Positions 50,898-59,447 of a stretch of 64,000 bases of DNA are shown piece by piece. A program made the translations under genes and the position numbers. Origin of the DNA: an uncultured Eremococcus sp. GTDB lineage: Bacteria > Bacillota > Bacilli > Lactobacillales > Aerococcaceae. The notes under the pieces were generated by a model. It searched no databases, was not told the origin of the DNA, and saw only the letters and a list, made by a program, of their open reading frames with translations. How positions within the stretch are numbered: position 1 is the first letter of the stretch; each line of letters starts with the position of its first letter. The DNA lies in the NCBI GenBank assembly GCA_943914835.1, contig CALUDO010000008.1, positions 5,008-69,007 of the forward strand, written 5' to 3'.

Positions 50898-51504
50898 GGA
50901 AGCGGAACGTCATATTGGCGTCCGTCAAGGAAGTTCAGACCACCGGGCTTTAGTGGATGCTTATAACCAAGTCCTTCCACGGCCTCAGGGCTATCGGGTT
51001 CGTTACCAAGATGATTGGTGTGATATCTTTGTCACAGCTATAGCCGATAAGGTCCAGGCAGCCGGATTGATTGGCCGGGAATGTGGTGTCCACCGTCACT
51101 TAACCATCTTTAAACAGATGGGTATCTGGCAAGGACGGGTCAAACCCCAGCCAGGAGATATTATTATCTTTGATTGGGATGGCAGGGGATGGGCAGACCA
51201 TATTGGCTATGTCGAAGCCTTTGATGGGCGCCAAGTGGTAACGATTGAAGGAAATTCCAGACAGCAAGTCTCCCGCAATCGCTTTGTGTGGAATGATTGG
51301 CGGATTATGGGTTATGCTCGACCCCGTTATGGAAAGAGTTCAAATCAGCCGGTCCAGTCCAGACTATCAGTGACTGAAATAGCAAAGCAGGTTATCCAGG
51401 GTCGTTGGGGTAATGGCTTAGACCGACACCGTCGCTTGACTCAGGCTGGTTATGATTACCTGACTATCCAAAAAGCGGTCAATCATCTTCTGTTAAACTT
51501 ATAG
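50872..51504 (+). CDS. CHAP-domain endolysin with a Cpl-7-type wall-binding repeat
   Basis: 210 residues from ATG 50872 after GGGGGAGG. The N-terminal CHAP domain has catalytic Cys50 (QDDWCDIF), His110 (WADHIGYVEA) and the following TIEGNS. It cleaves peptide or amide bonds in peptidoglycan. Residues 166-207 are one CW_7/Cpl-7 repeat (VTEIAKQVIQGRWGNG, RRLTQAGYDYLTIQKAVN). There is no signal peptide, so release depends on the holin just upstream. No phage structural genes are nearby. Confidence 0.9.
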   Translation: MVSAQVLLKEAERHIGVRQGSSDHRALVDAYNQVLPRPQGYRVRYQDDWCDIFVTAIADKVQAAGLIGRECGVHRHLTIFKQMGIWQGRVKPQPGDIIIFDWDGRGWADHIGYVEAFDGRQVVTIEGNSRQQVSRNRFVWNDWRIMGYARPRYGKSSNQPVQSRLSVTEIAKQVIQGRWGNGLDRHRRLTQAGYDYLTIQKAVNHLLLNL

Positions 51505-51526
51505 TTTTCATTAAATATATTAATAC

Positions 51527-51557
51527 AAAAGCCAGAGCTCTAAGGTCCTGGCTTTTA
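51527..51557 (+). terminator. Endolysin terminator
   Basis: AAAAGCCAG / CTGGCTTTT with a 12-nt loop, then ATTGTCTTT. Confidence 0.75.
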
Positions 51558-51666
51558 TTGTCTTTGAATAGAACCCATGAAAGAAAGTAAAAATTTAAAT
51601 AAATAGGATACTAACTTGTCCATGACTTAACAACATAGTTTTCTTTCTCAGAAATAGTAAGTGACA

Positions 51667-51705
51667 GAAGAAACCCCTGCTCATATGAGCAGGGACTTCT
51701 TTTTG
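51667..51705 (+). terminator. Orphan terminator with a perfect 20-bp palindrome
   Basis: CCCTGCTCATATGAGCAGGG (51675-51694) extended by GAAG.A/.TTCT, then TTTTG. No gene ends within 160 bp upstream, so it may close a small RNA starting in 51560-51650. Confidence 0.7.
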
Positions 51706-51792
51706 CGTTTAGTGGCTATTCATAACTTCAGAGAAGGAACATGGACCACCTCAGTCCTAGAAAAGATGTGTCACTAATTTCTAAATAAAGAA

Positions 51793-51813
51793 AGGAGCCC
51801 TGAAGGGGCTCCT
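51793..51813 (-). terminator. Terminator of the thioredoxin-like lipoprotein gene
   Basis: AGGAGCCC / GGGCTCCT; on the minus strand TTTCTTTATTT follows. The 361-bp gap 51505-51865 otherwise holds only the two terminators listed before and no gene. Confidence 0.75.
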
Positions 51814-51865
51814 AATTATAGTAAGATACTTGGTCAGTGTTAGAATTCGATGTCTGGCTATTAGT

Positions 51866-52522
51866 CTACGAGGGGACACTTAAGTCAGATTCAATGATAT
51901 CTTTGTATTGATAAAGGAAGTTCTCGATGTCTTGCATTTTAGATAGGTGGTCTACCCGAGCCTTCATTTGACCGTTCTGAATGATGAGAGCTTGTGGTAC
52001 GGTTTCCAGTTGCCATTTCTGGGCTAAGTCACTGATATTATGGTCTTGACTATTATAATAGTAGATAGTCACATCTAATTCTTTAGCTAAATGACTAATT
52101 TTGGGGGTGAAAGCTTGACAGTAGGGGCATTGATCGAAGCCAAGATAGAGGATAAAGGGTTCACGGTCGGACTGGGTCATCTGGTCTTGGAAATCTTTTT
52201 CAGTCTTAATAATTTTAATCTGAGAATAGTCCCAAGCACCTGGTGCTTGGCTGTTTGTTTGGTTGACTTGATCTATCTCGTGGTAGGCCGCTGCTTTTTG
52301 GTCAGGGTCCATGGACAGGAAGGCGGTGTCTGGATCAATCTTTAAGTGACCCATTCCTCCTTGACTAGCTCCTCTATCATCTGAGGGACTACTCGAGTTT
52401 ACCTCTGAATGAGAGCCAGAAGCTTGTCCACCGTCTGGGTCCTGTAGTTGGGATTGTTCTTGGCAGGCGGATAGACTGACTAGGAGTCCTAAGCAGGTAA
52501 TTAGTTTATAGAAATTTCTCAT
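51866..52522 (-). CDS. Thioredoxin-fold lipoprotein
   Basis: 218 residues. Lipobox LVSLSAC (Cys 20) anchors it outside the membrane. A Ser/Gly/Asp-rich spacer (about 21-60) precedes a thioredoxin fold with the active pair in FDQCPYCQAF and the cis-proline segment ETVPQALII. Similar proteins serve as extracytoplasmic thiol-disulfide oxidoreductases or bacteriocin-transport accessory proteins (PedC-like); no bacteriocin gene is seen. It follows the HAD phosphatase gene after 27 bases. Confidence 0.82.
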   Translation of the reverse strand: MRNFYKLITCLGLLVSLSACQEQSQLQDPDGGQASGSHSEVNSSSPSDDRGASQGGMGHLKIDPDTAFLSMDPDQKAAAYHEIDQVNQTNSQAPGAWDYSQIKIIKTEKDFQDQMTQSDREPFILYLGFDQCPYCQAFTPKISHLAKELDVTIYYYNSQDHNISDLAQKWQLETVPQALIIQNGQMKARVDHLSKMQDIENFLYQYKDIIESDLSVPS

Positions 52523-52549
52523 ATATATCTCCCATATTCGATCAACAAT

Positions 52550-53419
52550 CTAGTCAAATTCGCCCTGGATAATTTGGTCAATCACTTGGGCAACGCCATC
52601 TTGGGAGTTGGCGGGAGCGGTATATTTGGCAATCTTCTTCACTTCGTCGAGAGCGTTCTCCATAGCGAAGCTATATCGAGCCATCCGCATCATAGAACGG
52701 TCATTAAGAGAATCACCGATAGCAGCCACTTGGTCCATGGTGATACCTTTGTCTTTAAGGTAGGCTTGAATGGCTAGGCCTTTCTGTGCCTTCTTATGGG
52801 TCACTTCTAAGTTATCGATCGCAGAGGAGGTGATATCTAGGTTCTTATTGGATCCAAAGTGGGCGATGAAATCGGCTTGTGCTTCTTCATCATCTGTCAA
52901 GACCATTATCTTCATAGGCGTATTGTCAGCTTGCACTTGGAATTCTTTAATGGGACGGATAATCTTATCGGAAGCAATCAGTTGGACTTGACTGATTTCA
53001 GATGGGTTTTGGTGGTTCTTTTTCTTAGTTTTGATATCTTGGAGGAACTTAGTCAATCGTTTCTGACGTTGCAGGTAGTTGGTTAAATAGATGCGTGAGG
53101 TGGTCATAATTGAATAGTTAATTTTATTTTGAATTAAGTAATCTAAGATGTCTCGACTAGTCTGGTAATCAAGTCCCTTCTCAAAAAGAGGACGGCCTTG
53201 GGGATCGGACAGGACAGCCCCGTTCATGTTAACCATATGGCAAGATAGGTCATGAATGTCTAAGAGTGGTTGGGCGGTGTTGAAGCTACGACCGGTGGCC
53301 ACCATGAATTCAATCCCATGGTCTTGTAGGCGACGAATGGCGTCGGCTGTGCGGTCGCTGATAACATGGTTCTCATTCAGTAGGGTTCCATCCATATCTG
53401 ACGCGAAGACTTTAATCAT
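52550..53419 (-). CDS. Cof-type HAD-IIB phosphatase
   Basis: 289 residues. HAD motif I FASDMDGTLLNE (Asp8, Asp10), motif II in FMVATGRSF, a C2-B cap (about 80-190), and motif IV AAIGDSLNDRSMMRMARYSFAMENA. Members dephosphorylate sugar phosphates, FMN or pyridoxal phosphate; the substrate cannot be read from sequence. First gene of a two-gene minus-strand unit. Confidence 0.88.
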   Translation of the reverse strand: MIKVFASDMDGTLLNENHVISDRTADAIRRLQDHGIEFMVATGRSFNTAQPLLDIHDLSCHMVNMNGAVLSDPQGRPLFEKGLDYQTSRDILDYLIQNKINYSIMTTSRIYLTNYLQRQKRLTKFLQDIKTKKKNHQNPSEISQVQLIASDKIIRPIKEFQVQADNTPMKIMVLTDDEEAQADFIAHFGSNKNLDITSSAIDNLEVTHKKAQKGLAIQAYLKDKGITMDQVAAIGDSLNDRSMMRMARYSFAMENALDEVKKIAKYTAPANSQDGVAQVIDQIIQGEFD

Positions 53420-53572
53420 ACTAGTTCTTTCCCTCCATTGTTCATTCAGTGCTTTTACTATAACATAAGAATGTAAATTTATTGTATCAATTGGGGTTTA
53501 TTCGATAAGATTGATTATTCTAACCCTTTATACTAAAATATGACTAGCAAATTTTAGAAATGGGGGATGTGC

Positions 53573-54736
53573 GTGAATTGGCAGAGTAAGTCCATGATAA
53601 TACCCTTGGTACTACTGATGGTCGTATTCACCGTCACCAGCCTTGATAACCTAACGGAGTCCCTAGTTCAAGTGGCGGCTCAAGAGGAAGAAATATCCAG
53701 TCATAAACCTGAAAGTAATCATGAATCCCTTCCAACGGGAGAATCCATTCATTCAGAAGAAGAAACTGAGTCTGAAATGTCATCTGAATCGATGGAAGAA
53801 ACCCAAGAGGAGTCGCAAGAATCTGAACTTGAAGAATCTTCGGCTGAAGAAAGTGTGGACCCCTCTGCCGAGGAAGTGACAGAGACACCAGACCTGTTGG
53901 ATATTCCCTATCTTCCTTTTATTAAGAATAAGTTCGCTAGTGAAGACCAGGCAGATGCCTTTATTAGTCTAATTCAGGATGATCCTCTAGCTACCAATCA
54001 ATTTCAAGTCTCTAAGGAAGAGAATGGGGGTCAGGGGTATACGGTTACTCTGAATTATAGTGACCAAGCAACTGAAGAGGGACGGTATATTCTCTTCTAT
54101 ATATCGGCAGAGTTGGCATCAGAAGACCAAGCCTATGACCTAGGTAACCAATTGCTTAATCTCTATCCAGACCTCTTCTTTGATTATGAACCTGTAATGA
54201 TTTCTGAAGGGGTGTATGACTTAGTGTTTGGCACTCGCTACACCATTAATACAGAAGCCCTGGCCTATCAAATAGCTACCGGGACACTAACCTATGGTGA
54301 CCAGCGTCAGCCCTATACTTATACGCTTGACCTTGATGATCAAGGAAACTATGAGGATCCCATTCAAGAGGCTATTCAGCAAGAACCCCATCCAAGTCAT
54401 CGCTTCACTGAAGAAATGAATGAGGATACGAATCAAGTAGAGATTACTATGGTACCGATTGAATCAGATGCGAGCCCAGGACCGGCTTCGCAAGAGCCAG
54501 GGTCGGTAGCGGATGACCAAACAAGGATGGATAAAGAAAATCAGGTTCGAATTATTTCGATGGATTCATCAACCGCAGATTCAAAGAAATCATCGGATGA
54601 TCAAGAAGACAAGCTTTTTGGTGTCATTCCTTTGTCAGGAGACCGAGATTCTATCTTGATTACTGTCGCTTCAATAATTGTGCTAGTGGTTGGAGCAGCG
54701 ATTATTCTGTCTTCTTTCTGGTCGCATAAATCCTAA
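53573..54736 (+). CDS. Membrane-anchored acidic surface protein of unknown function
   Basis: 387 residues from GTG 53573, six bases after GGGGG; ATG 53567 abuts that site. A signal sequence (about 8-35, ending VQVAAQ) is followed by a long Glu/Ser-rich region (about 36-110), a folded part of about 150 residues (KFASEDQADAFISLIQDDPLATNQF, then ASEDQAYDLGNQLLNLYPDLFFDY, which looks like a weak internal repeat), a Ser/Asp-rich spacer and a C-terminal membrane helix (SILITVASIIVLVVGAAIIL) ending SFWSHKS. This is an N-out, C-in surface protein without LPXTG. I do not recognise the family. Confidence 0.8.
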   Translation: MNWQSKSMIIPLVLLMVVFTVTSLDNLTESLVQVAAQEEEISSHKPESNHESLPTGESIHSEEETESEMSSESMEETQEESQESELEESSAEESVDPSAEEVTETPDLLDIPYLPFIKNKFASEDQADAFISLIQDDPLATNQFQVSKEENGGQGYTVTLNYSDQATEEGRYILFYISAELASEDQAYDLGNQLLNLYPDLFFDYEPVMISEGVYDLVFGTRYTINTEALAYQIATGTLTYGDQRQPYTYTLDLDDQGNYEDPIQEAIQQEPHPSHRFTEEMNEDTNQVEITMVPIESDASPGPASQEPGSVADDQTRMDKENQVRIISMDSSTADSKKSSDDQEDKLFGVIPLSGDRDSILITVASIIVLVVGAAIILSSFWSHKS

Positions 54737-54790
54737 GGGAAGGGGCCTATAGACCCGGACCAAGAGATCAAGAATTGGAGGAAACCATCT

Positions 54791-55396
54791 ATGGCAGACC
54801 ACTACTATAGTCAAGCCCCATCGAGTCGCCATGACTATCAATACTTCGAGACCTGTCTTGGAGGCCAAAGTCTTAGATTTAAGACGGATGCGGGAGTCTT
54901 CTCCAAGGGACGGGTGGACTATGGGTCTCGTTTTTTGGTTGAGACTTTCATAGACCGGGTCAGTCACCCCCAGGCCATTTTGGAATTGGGAGCGGGTTAC
55001 GGACCCATCTCCTTGGCTCTGACGGCTGCTTATCCTCAAGCACAAGTGATCGGGGTGGAGATTAATCAACGTGCCTTAACCTTGGCCCAAGCCAACCAAG
55101 ACCTCAATAAGATTGCCAATGTGGAATGGCTTTTGCAAGATGCAGGTCACTTAGCCTTGGACCGGACCTTTGATCACGTAGTAACTAACCCCCCGATTCG
55201 GGCGGGCAAGCAAGTGATTCAATCCTTTGTTGACCGAGCCTATGACCTCCTCCAGCCTGGTGGCAGTCTGTGGCTTGTGATTCAGAAGAAGCAAGGGGCG
55301 CCGTCTATGTTGAAATATATGGACCAAGTCTTTGATAATGCAGACAAGTTGGTCCAGGACAAAGGCTATTGGATCATTCATAGTATGAAAGCATAA
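54791..55396 (+). CDS. ybxB: Class I SAM-dependent methyltransferase (YbxB / RsmC-like)
   Basis: 201 residues. An N-terminal strand region (FKTDAGVFSKGRVDYGSR) precedes motif I ILELGAGYGPISLALT, acidic motif II GVEINQRALTLAQ and catalytic NPPIRAGK. This is the RsmC-type 16S rRNA guanine-N2 methyltransferase family. In Bacillus ybxB lies between rplL and rpoB; here it kept rpoB but is separated from rplL by about 11 kb. Confidence 0.9.
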   Translation: MADHYYSQAPSSRHDYQYFETCLGGQSLRFKTDAGVFSKGRVDYGSRFLVETFIDRVSHPQAILELGAGYGPISLALTAAYPQAQVIGVEINQRALTLAQANQDLNKIANVEWLLQDAGHLALDRTFDHVVTNPPIRAGKQVIQSFVDRAYDLLQPGGSLWLVIQKKQGAPSMLKYMDQVFDNADKLVQDKGYWIIHSMKA

Positions 55397-55403
55397 ATAG
55401 TAT

Positions 55404-55443
55404 CGTCAAGATTTCCATTGATTTGGGTCTTGACGTTTTTTTG
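55404..55443 (+). terminator. Terminator after the methyltransferase gene
   Basis: CGTCAAGA (55404-55411) / TCTTGACG (55428-55435), then TTTTTTT. Confidence 0.88.
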
Positions 55444-55453
55444 ATTATATGCC

Positions 55454-55600
55454 TTGTTTTTTAATCTATTTTGTAGTATATTTGGTTGACGTAGAGACTA
55501 ATTAGATGTAGAAAAGCCTTGAAATCTTGTCCAAGCTGCTTTTCGCCCGGATAAAACAAAAGATCGTGCTATTTGAGCATAGACTTTTGTCTTTTTTTTG
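55454..55600 (+). promoter_or_regulatory. Promoter followed by a short terminated leader or small RNA before rpoB
   Basis: TTGTTT (55454-55459), a 17-bp spacer and TATATT (55477-55482) are followed about 75 bp later by ACAAAAG (55556-55562) / CTTTTGT (55584-55590), with inner TGCT/AGCA and TTTTTTTT. GAAAAG/CTTTTC pair in between. This could yield a roughly 110-nt RNA or attenuate rpoBC. Between 55600 and rpoB, TTGTTA (55626-55631) may be a -35 for a second start. Confidence 0.55.
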
Positions 55601-55699
55601 TCCAAAATTCTGGGTAAAAAGCTATTTGTTAACAAAGTGTAATAATGTTAATGAATTGTAACATTTAACGGGGTCTTAATAATTAAAGGGGTGAAGAGC

Positions 55700-58600
55700 T
55701 TGAGTCATCATCATATTGTTCAATATGGTAAGAAAGCACAACGTCGATCATATTCACGTATTCATGAAGTCCTAGAGATGCCCAACTTAATTGAGATTCA
55801 AACCGATTCTTTCCAATGGTTCTTGGATGAAGGTTTGCAATTAATGTTTGATGATATCTCTCCAATTGTTGACCATTCTGAGAATCTAGAATTGCACTTT
55901 GTTGATTATTCTTTAGAAGAAGCTAAGTATGATATCAATGAAGCGCGGAGCCACGATGCCAACTACTCACGTCCAATCTATGTGACCTTACGCTTGATTA
56001 ACAAGGAAACGGGTGAAGTCAAGGAACAGAAGGTCTTCTTTGGTGATTTCCCAATGATGACAGAAATGGGAACCTTCATTATTAATGGAGCGGAACGGGT
56101 CATCGTATCTCAATTAGTTCGCTCACCCAGTGTTTATTTCCATGACCGGGTAGACAAGAAGAACCGTCATACCTTTACGACGACGGTCATCCCTAACCGT
56201 GGGGCTTGGCTTGAATTCGAAACCGATGCTAAAGGTGTCGCTTATACTCGGATTGACCGGACTCGAAAGTTACCAATGACAGAATTGATGCGCGCGCTTG
56301 GTTTTGCTTCGGATGATGAAATTATTGATATCCTATCTGAGTCAGAATTGTTAGAAACGACCTTAGATAAAGATGTCCATAAGAATATTGCTGATTCTCG
56401 CATTGAAGAATCATTGAAAGATATTTATGAACGCTTAAGACCAGGGGAACCTAAGACAGCGGAATCTTCTAGAAATCTTTTGATTGCGCGTTTCTTTGAT
56501 CCCCGTCGTTACGACCTAGCTCCAGTAGGTCGGTATAAGATTAATAAGAAGTTAGACTTGAAATACCGCCTTCAAGGCTTAACCCTAGCGGAAACGCTAG
56601 CTGACCCAGAAACTGGGGAAGTCATTATGGAAGAAGGAACTGAATTAACCCATGACCGGGTTGAAGCATTAGTTCCCTACTTAGAACAGAATATTAACAA
56701 GGTTACCCTCTACCCTTCTGCAGAAGGGGTCTTAGGGGAAGAAATTGACCTACAAATTATTAAGGTGTATTCACCAAAGGATCCTGAAAAGGTGATTAAC
56801 ATTATCGGGAATGCCAATATTCCAGCTGAGATTCGTTCCTTGACCCCAGCGGATATTATTGCTTCCATGAACTATTACCTATTCCTAGATTATGGCATTG
56901 GTGTGTCTGATGATATTGACCACTTGGGTAACAGACGTATTCGTGCCGTGGGGGAACTCTTACAGAATCAATTCCGAATTGGTCTATCTCGGATGGAACG
57001 GGTCGTTCGGGAACGGATGTCCTTACAGGATATGACTTCCATGACCCCACAACAATTAATCAATATTCGTCCAGTGGTGGCAGCGATCAAAGAGTTCTTT
57101 GGTTCATCTCAGTTATCTCAATTCATGGACCAAGCCAACCCCTTGAGTGAGTTGACCCACAAACGTCGTCTATCAGCCTTAGGGCCAGGTGGTTTAACTC
57201 GGGACCGAGCAGGATATGAAGTGCGTGACGTTCACTATACACACTATGGCCGGATGTGTCCGATTGAGACGCCTGAAGGTCCGAATATTGGTTTGATTAA
57301 TGCGCTGGCATCCTTTGCCAAGATTAATGAGTATGGTTTCATCGAGACTCCTTACCGGAAGGTTGATAAAGAAACCCATCGACCTACAGATCAGATTGAT
57401 TATCTAACCGCTGATGAAGAGGACTACTATGTGGTAGCCCAAGCCAACTCTGAATTAACCGAGGATGGTCGCTTTGCCAACGAAACGGTTATGGCGCGTT
57501 ATGTGGATGAGAACTTAGAAATTCCAGTGGAACGTGTTGACTATATGGACGTTTCTCCTAAACAGGTTGTCTCAGTAGCGACAGCTTCGATTCCTTTCTT
57601 GGAAAATGACGACTCTAACCGGGCCCTAATGGGTGCCAACATGCAGCGTCAAGCGGTGCCATTGATTAATCCGCAAGCGCCATTTGTGGGGACTGGTATC
57701 GAGTATCAAGCAGCCCATGACTCTGGAGCTGCGCTTATCTGTAAGCATTCAGGCCTTGTGACCTATGTTGATGCCAAAACCATCAAGGTTAAATTGGAAG
57801 ATGGGTCAACGGATACCTATAATGTGACTAAATTTACCCGGTCTAATGCCGGAACCTGTTACGACCAACGCCCGCTAGTCGAGGTGGGTGACCAAGTAGA
57901 TAAGGGTGAAGTTCTAGCGGACGGACCATCTATGAGGAATGGTGAAATGGCTCTAGGTCAAAATCCACTCGTTGCCTTCATGACTTGGGATGGATATAAC
58001 TATGAAGATGCGATCATTATGTCTGAACGTTTGGTTAAAGATGATGTTTATACTTCGATTCATATTGAAGAATACGAATCTGAAGCGCGTGATACCAAGC
58101 TAGGACCTGAAGAAATCACCCGAGAAATCCCTAACGTTGGGGAAGATGCTTTGAAATACTTAGATAAGCAAGGAATTATTTCTATCGGAGCTGAAGTTCG
58201 TGATGGGGATATCCTTGTTGGTAAGGTAACTCCCAAGGGTGTGACTGAATTATCTGCTGAAGAACGCCTTCTACATGCTATCTTTGGTGAGAAAGCCCGC
58301 GAAGTCCGTGACACCTCACTCCGTGTTCCACACGGCGGCGGTGGTATTGTTCATGATGTTAAGATTTTCACACGTGAGAATGGAGACGAATTATCTCCAG
58401 GTGTGAATATGTTGGTTCGGGTCTTCATCGTTCAAAAACGTAAGATTCAAGTCGGTGATAAAATGGCTGGTCGTCACGGAAATAAAGGGGTTGTTTCTCT
58501 TATTGTTCCTGAAGAAGATATGCCATTCTTACCTGATGGAACCCCAGTCGATATTATGTTGAACCCATTAGGGGTACCTTCCCGTATGAACATTGGACAA

Positions 58601-59374
58601 GTATTTGAGCTCCATTTAGGTATGGCTGCGCGTTCATTAGGTATTAATATTGCCACCCCAGTCTTTGATGGGGCGAATGAAGATGACGTATGGGAGACAG
58701 TTAAAGAAGCTGGTATGGCAGAAGATGCTAAGACCATTCTTTATGACGGTCGAACTGGTGAACCCTTTGACCGTAAGGTATCCGTAGGTGTTATGTACAT
58801 GCTGAAACTGGGTCATATGGTTGATGACAAAATCCATGCCCGGTCAACTGGACCTTACTCACTTGTGACCCAACAACCATTGGGTGGTAAGGCTCAATTC
58901 GGTGGCCAACGTTTTGGTGAAATGGAAGTTTGGGCCCTAGAAGCTTATGGAGCAGCCTATACCCTTCAAGAAATCTTGACCTACAAGTCAGACGATGTTG
59001 TGGGCCGGGTGAAAACATACGAATCTATCGTTAAGGGTGAACAGATTCAACGACCTGGTGTGCCAGAATCCTTCCGTGTCCTAGTCAAAGAGTTACAATC
59101 TCTGGGCTTAGATCTCAAGGTTCTAGACCAAGATGATAATGAGATTGGTCTCCAAGATGACGATGATGAAGATGATGTTGTTAATTTCAATGCTCTGGAG
59201 AAATTCAAAGAAGACCAGAAGCAAGCAGAATTGCAACAAGCCCAAGACGCACAAGAAGAAGCTGACTCAGATGAAGAGGTTGAGGTTGGTTCAGGTCAAG
59301 ACCACACTGACAATGACAGTGAAGAAGTGCTAGCGTCCAGCGACGAGATAGAAAAAGACGCAGAAGAAGACTAA
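55700..59374 (+). CDS. rpoB: DNA-directed RNA polymerase subunit beta
   Basis: 1224 residues from TTG 55700, seven bases after AAAGGGGTG; GTG 55691 overlaps that site. It begins SHHHIVQYGKKAQRRSYSRI, as in Bacillus. The rifampicin region SSQLSQFMDQANPLSELTHK and RRLSALGPGG is wild type at the common resistance positions (Asp, His, Ser). Downstream catalytic and RpoC-contact blocks are complete (GDKMAGRHGNKGVVS, PLGGKAQFGGQRFGEMEVWA). The acidic C-tail after about 1140 (many Asp/Glu/Gln) is an extension common in Lactobacillales. Confidence 0.98.
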   Translation: MSHHHIVQYGKKAQRRSYSRIHEVLEMPNLIEIQTDSFQWFLDEGLQLMFDDISPIVDHSENLELHFVDYSLEEAKYDINEARSHDANYSRPIYVTLRLINKETGEVKEQKVFFGDFPMMTEMGTFIINGAERVIVSQLVRSPSVYFHDRVDKKNRHTFTTTVIPNRGAWLEFETDAKGVAYTRIDRTRKLPMTELMRALGFASDDEIIDILSESELLETTLDKDVHKNIADSRIEESLKDIYERLRPGEPKTAESSRNLLIARFFDPRRYDLAPVGRYKINKKLDLKYRLQGLTLAETLADPETGEVIMEEGTELTHDRVEALVPYLEQNINKVTLYPSAEGVLGEEIDLQIIKVYSPKDPEKVINIIGNANIPAEIRSLTPADIIASMNYYLFLDYGIGVSDDIDHLGNRRIRAVGELLQNQFRIGLSRMERVVRERMSLQDMTSMTPQQLINIRPVVAAIKEFFGSSQLSQFMDQANPLSELTHKRRLSALGPGGLTRDRAGYEVRDVHYTHYGRMCPIETPEGPNIGLINALASFAKINEYGFIETPYRKVDKETHRPTDQIDYLTADEEDYYVVAQANSELTEDGRFANETVMARYVDENLEIPVERVDYMDVSPKQVVSVATASIPFLENDDSNRALMGANMQRQAVPLINPQAPFVGTGIEYQAAHDSGAALICKHSGLVTYVDAKTIKVKLEDGSTDTYNVTKFTRSNAGTCYDQRPLVEVGDQVDKGEVLADGPSMRNGEMALGQNPLVAFMTWDGYNYEDAIIMSERLVKDDVYTSIHIEEYESEARDTKLGPEEITREIPNVGEDALKYLDKQGIISIGAEVRDGDILVGKVTPKGVTELSAEERLLHAIFGEKAREVRDTSLRVPHGGGGIVHDVKIFTRENGDELSPGVNMLVRVFIVQKRKIQVGDKMAGRHGNKGVVSLIVPEEDMPFLPDGTPVDIMLNPLGVPSRMNIGQVFELHLGMAARSLGINIATPVFDGANEDDVWETVKEAGMAEDAKTILYDGRTGEPFDRKVSVGVMYMLKLGHMVDDKIHARSTGPYSLVTQQPLGGKAQFGGQRFGEMEVWALEAYGAAYTLQEILTYKSDDVVGRVKTYESIVKGEQIQRPGVPESFRVLVKELQSLGLDLKVLDQDDNEIGLQDDDDEDDVVNFNALEKFKEDQKQAELQQAQDAQEEADSDEEVEVGSGQDHTDNDSEEVLASSDEIEKDAEED

Positions 59375-59393
59375 GATAGGCTATTGTTTGGAC

Positions 59394-59415
59394 GGGTGAC
59401 GGAAATCCGTCACCC
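59394..59415 (+). other. Perfect hairpin in the rpoB-rpoC gap
   Basis: GGGTGACGGA / TCCGTCACCC with loop AA, 10 bp, no T-tract, so not a terminator. Candidate RNA processing or stability element between rpoB and rpoC. Confidence 0.7.
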
Positions 59416-59447
59416 AGACCAAGCAAATGAATAAGGAGGTTAGCCCT

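Noticed and set aside
48866..51504. Complete prophage
   Set aside because: Only lysis-type genes are present; no integrase, replication, packaging or structural genes and no attachment-site repeats were seen.
51866..52522. Bacteriocin locus
   Set aside because: The thioredoxin-like lipoprotein resembles transport accessory proteins, but no bacteriocin precursor, immunity gene or dedicated exporter is nearby.
55645..55663. GlnR box upstream of rpoB (TGTTA...TAACA)
   Set aside because: The half-sites are 8 bp apart, not 7, so the dyad is on the wrong helical spacing; control of rpoB by GlnR is also unlikely.
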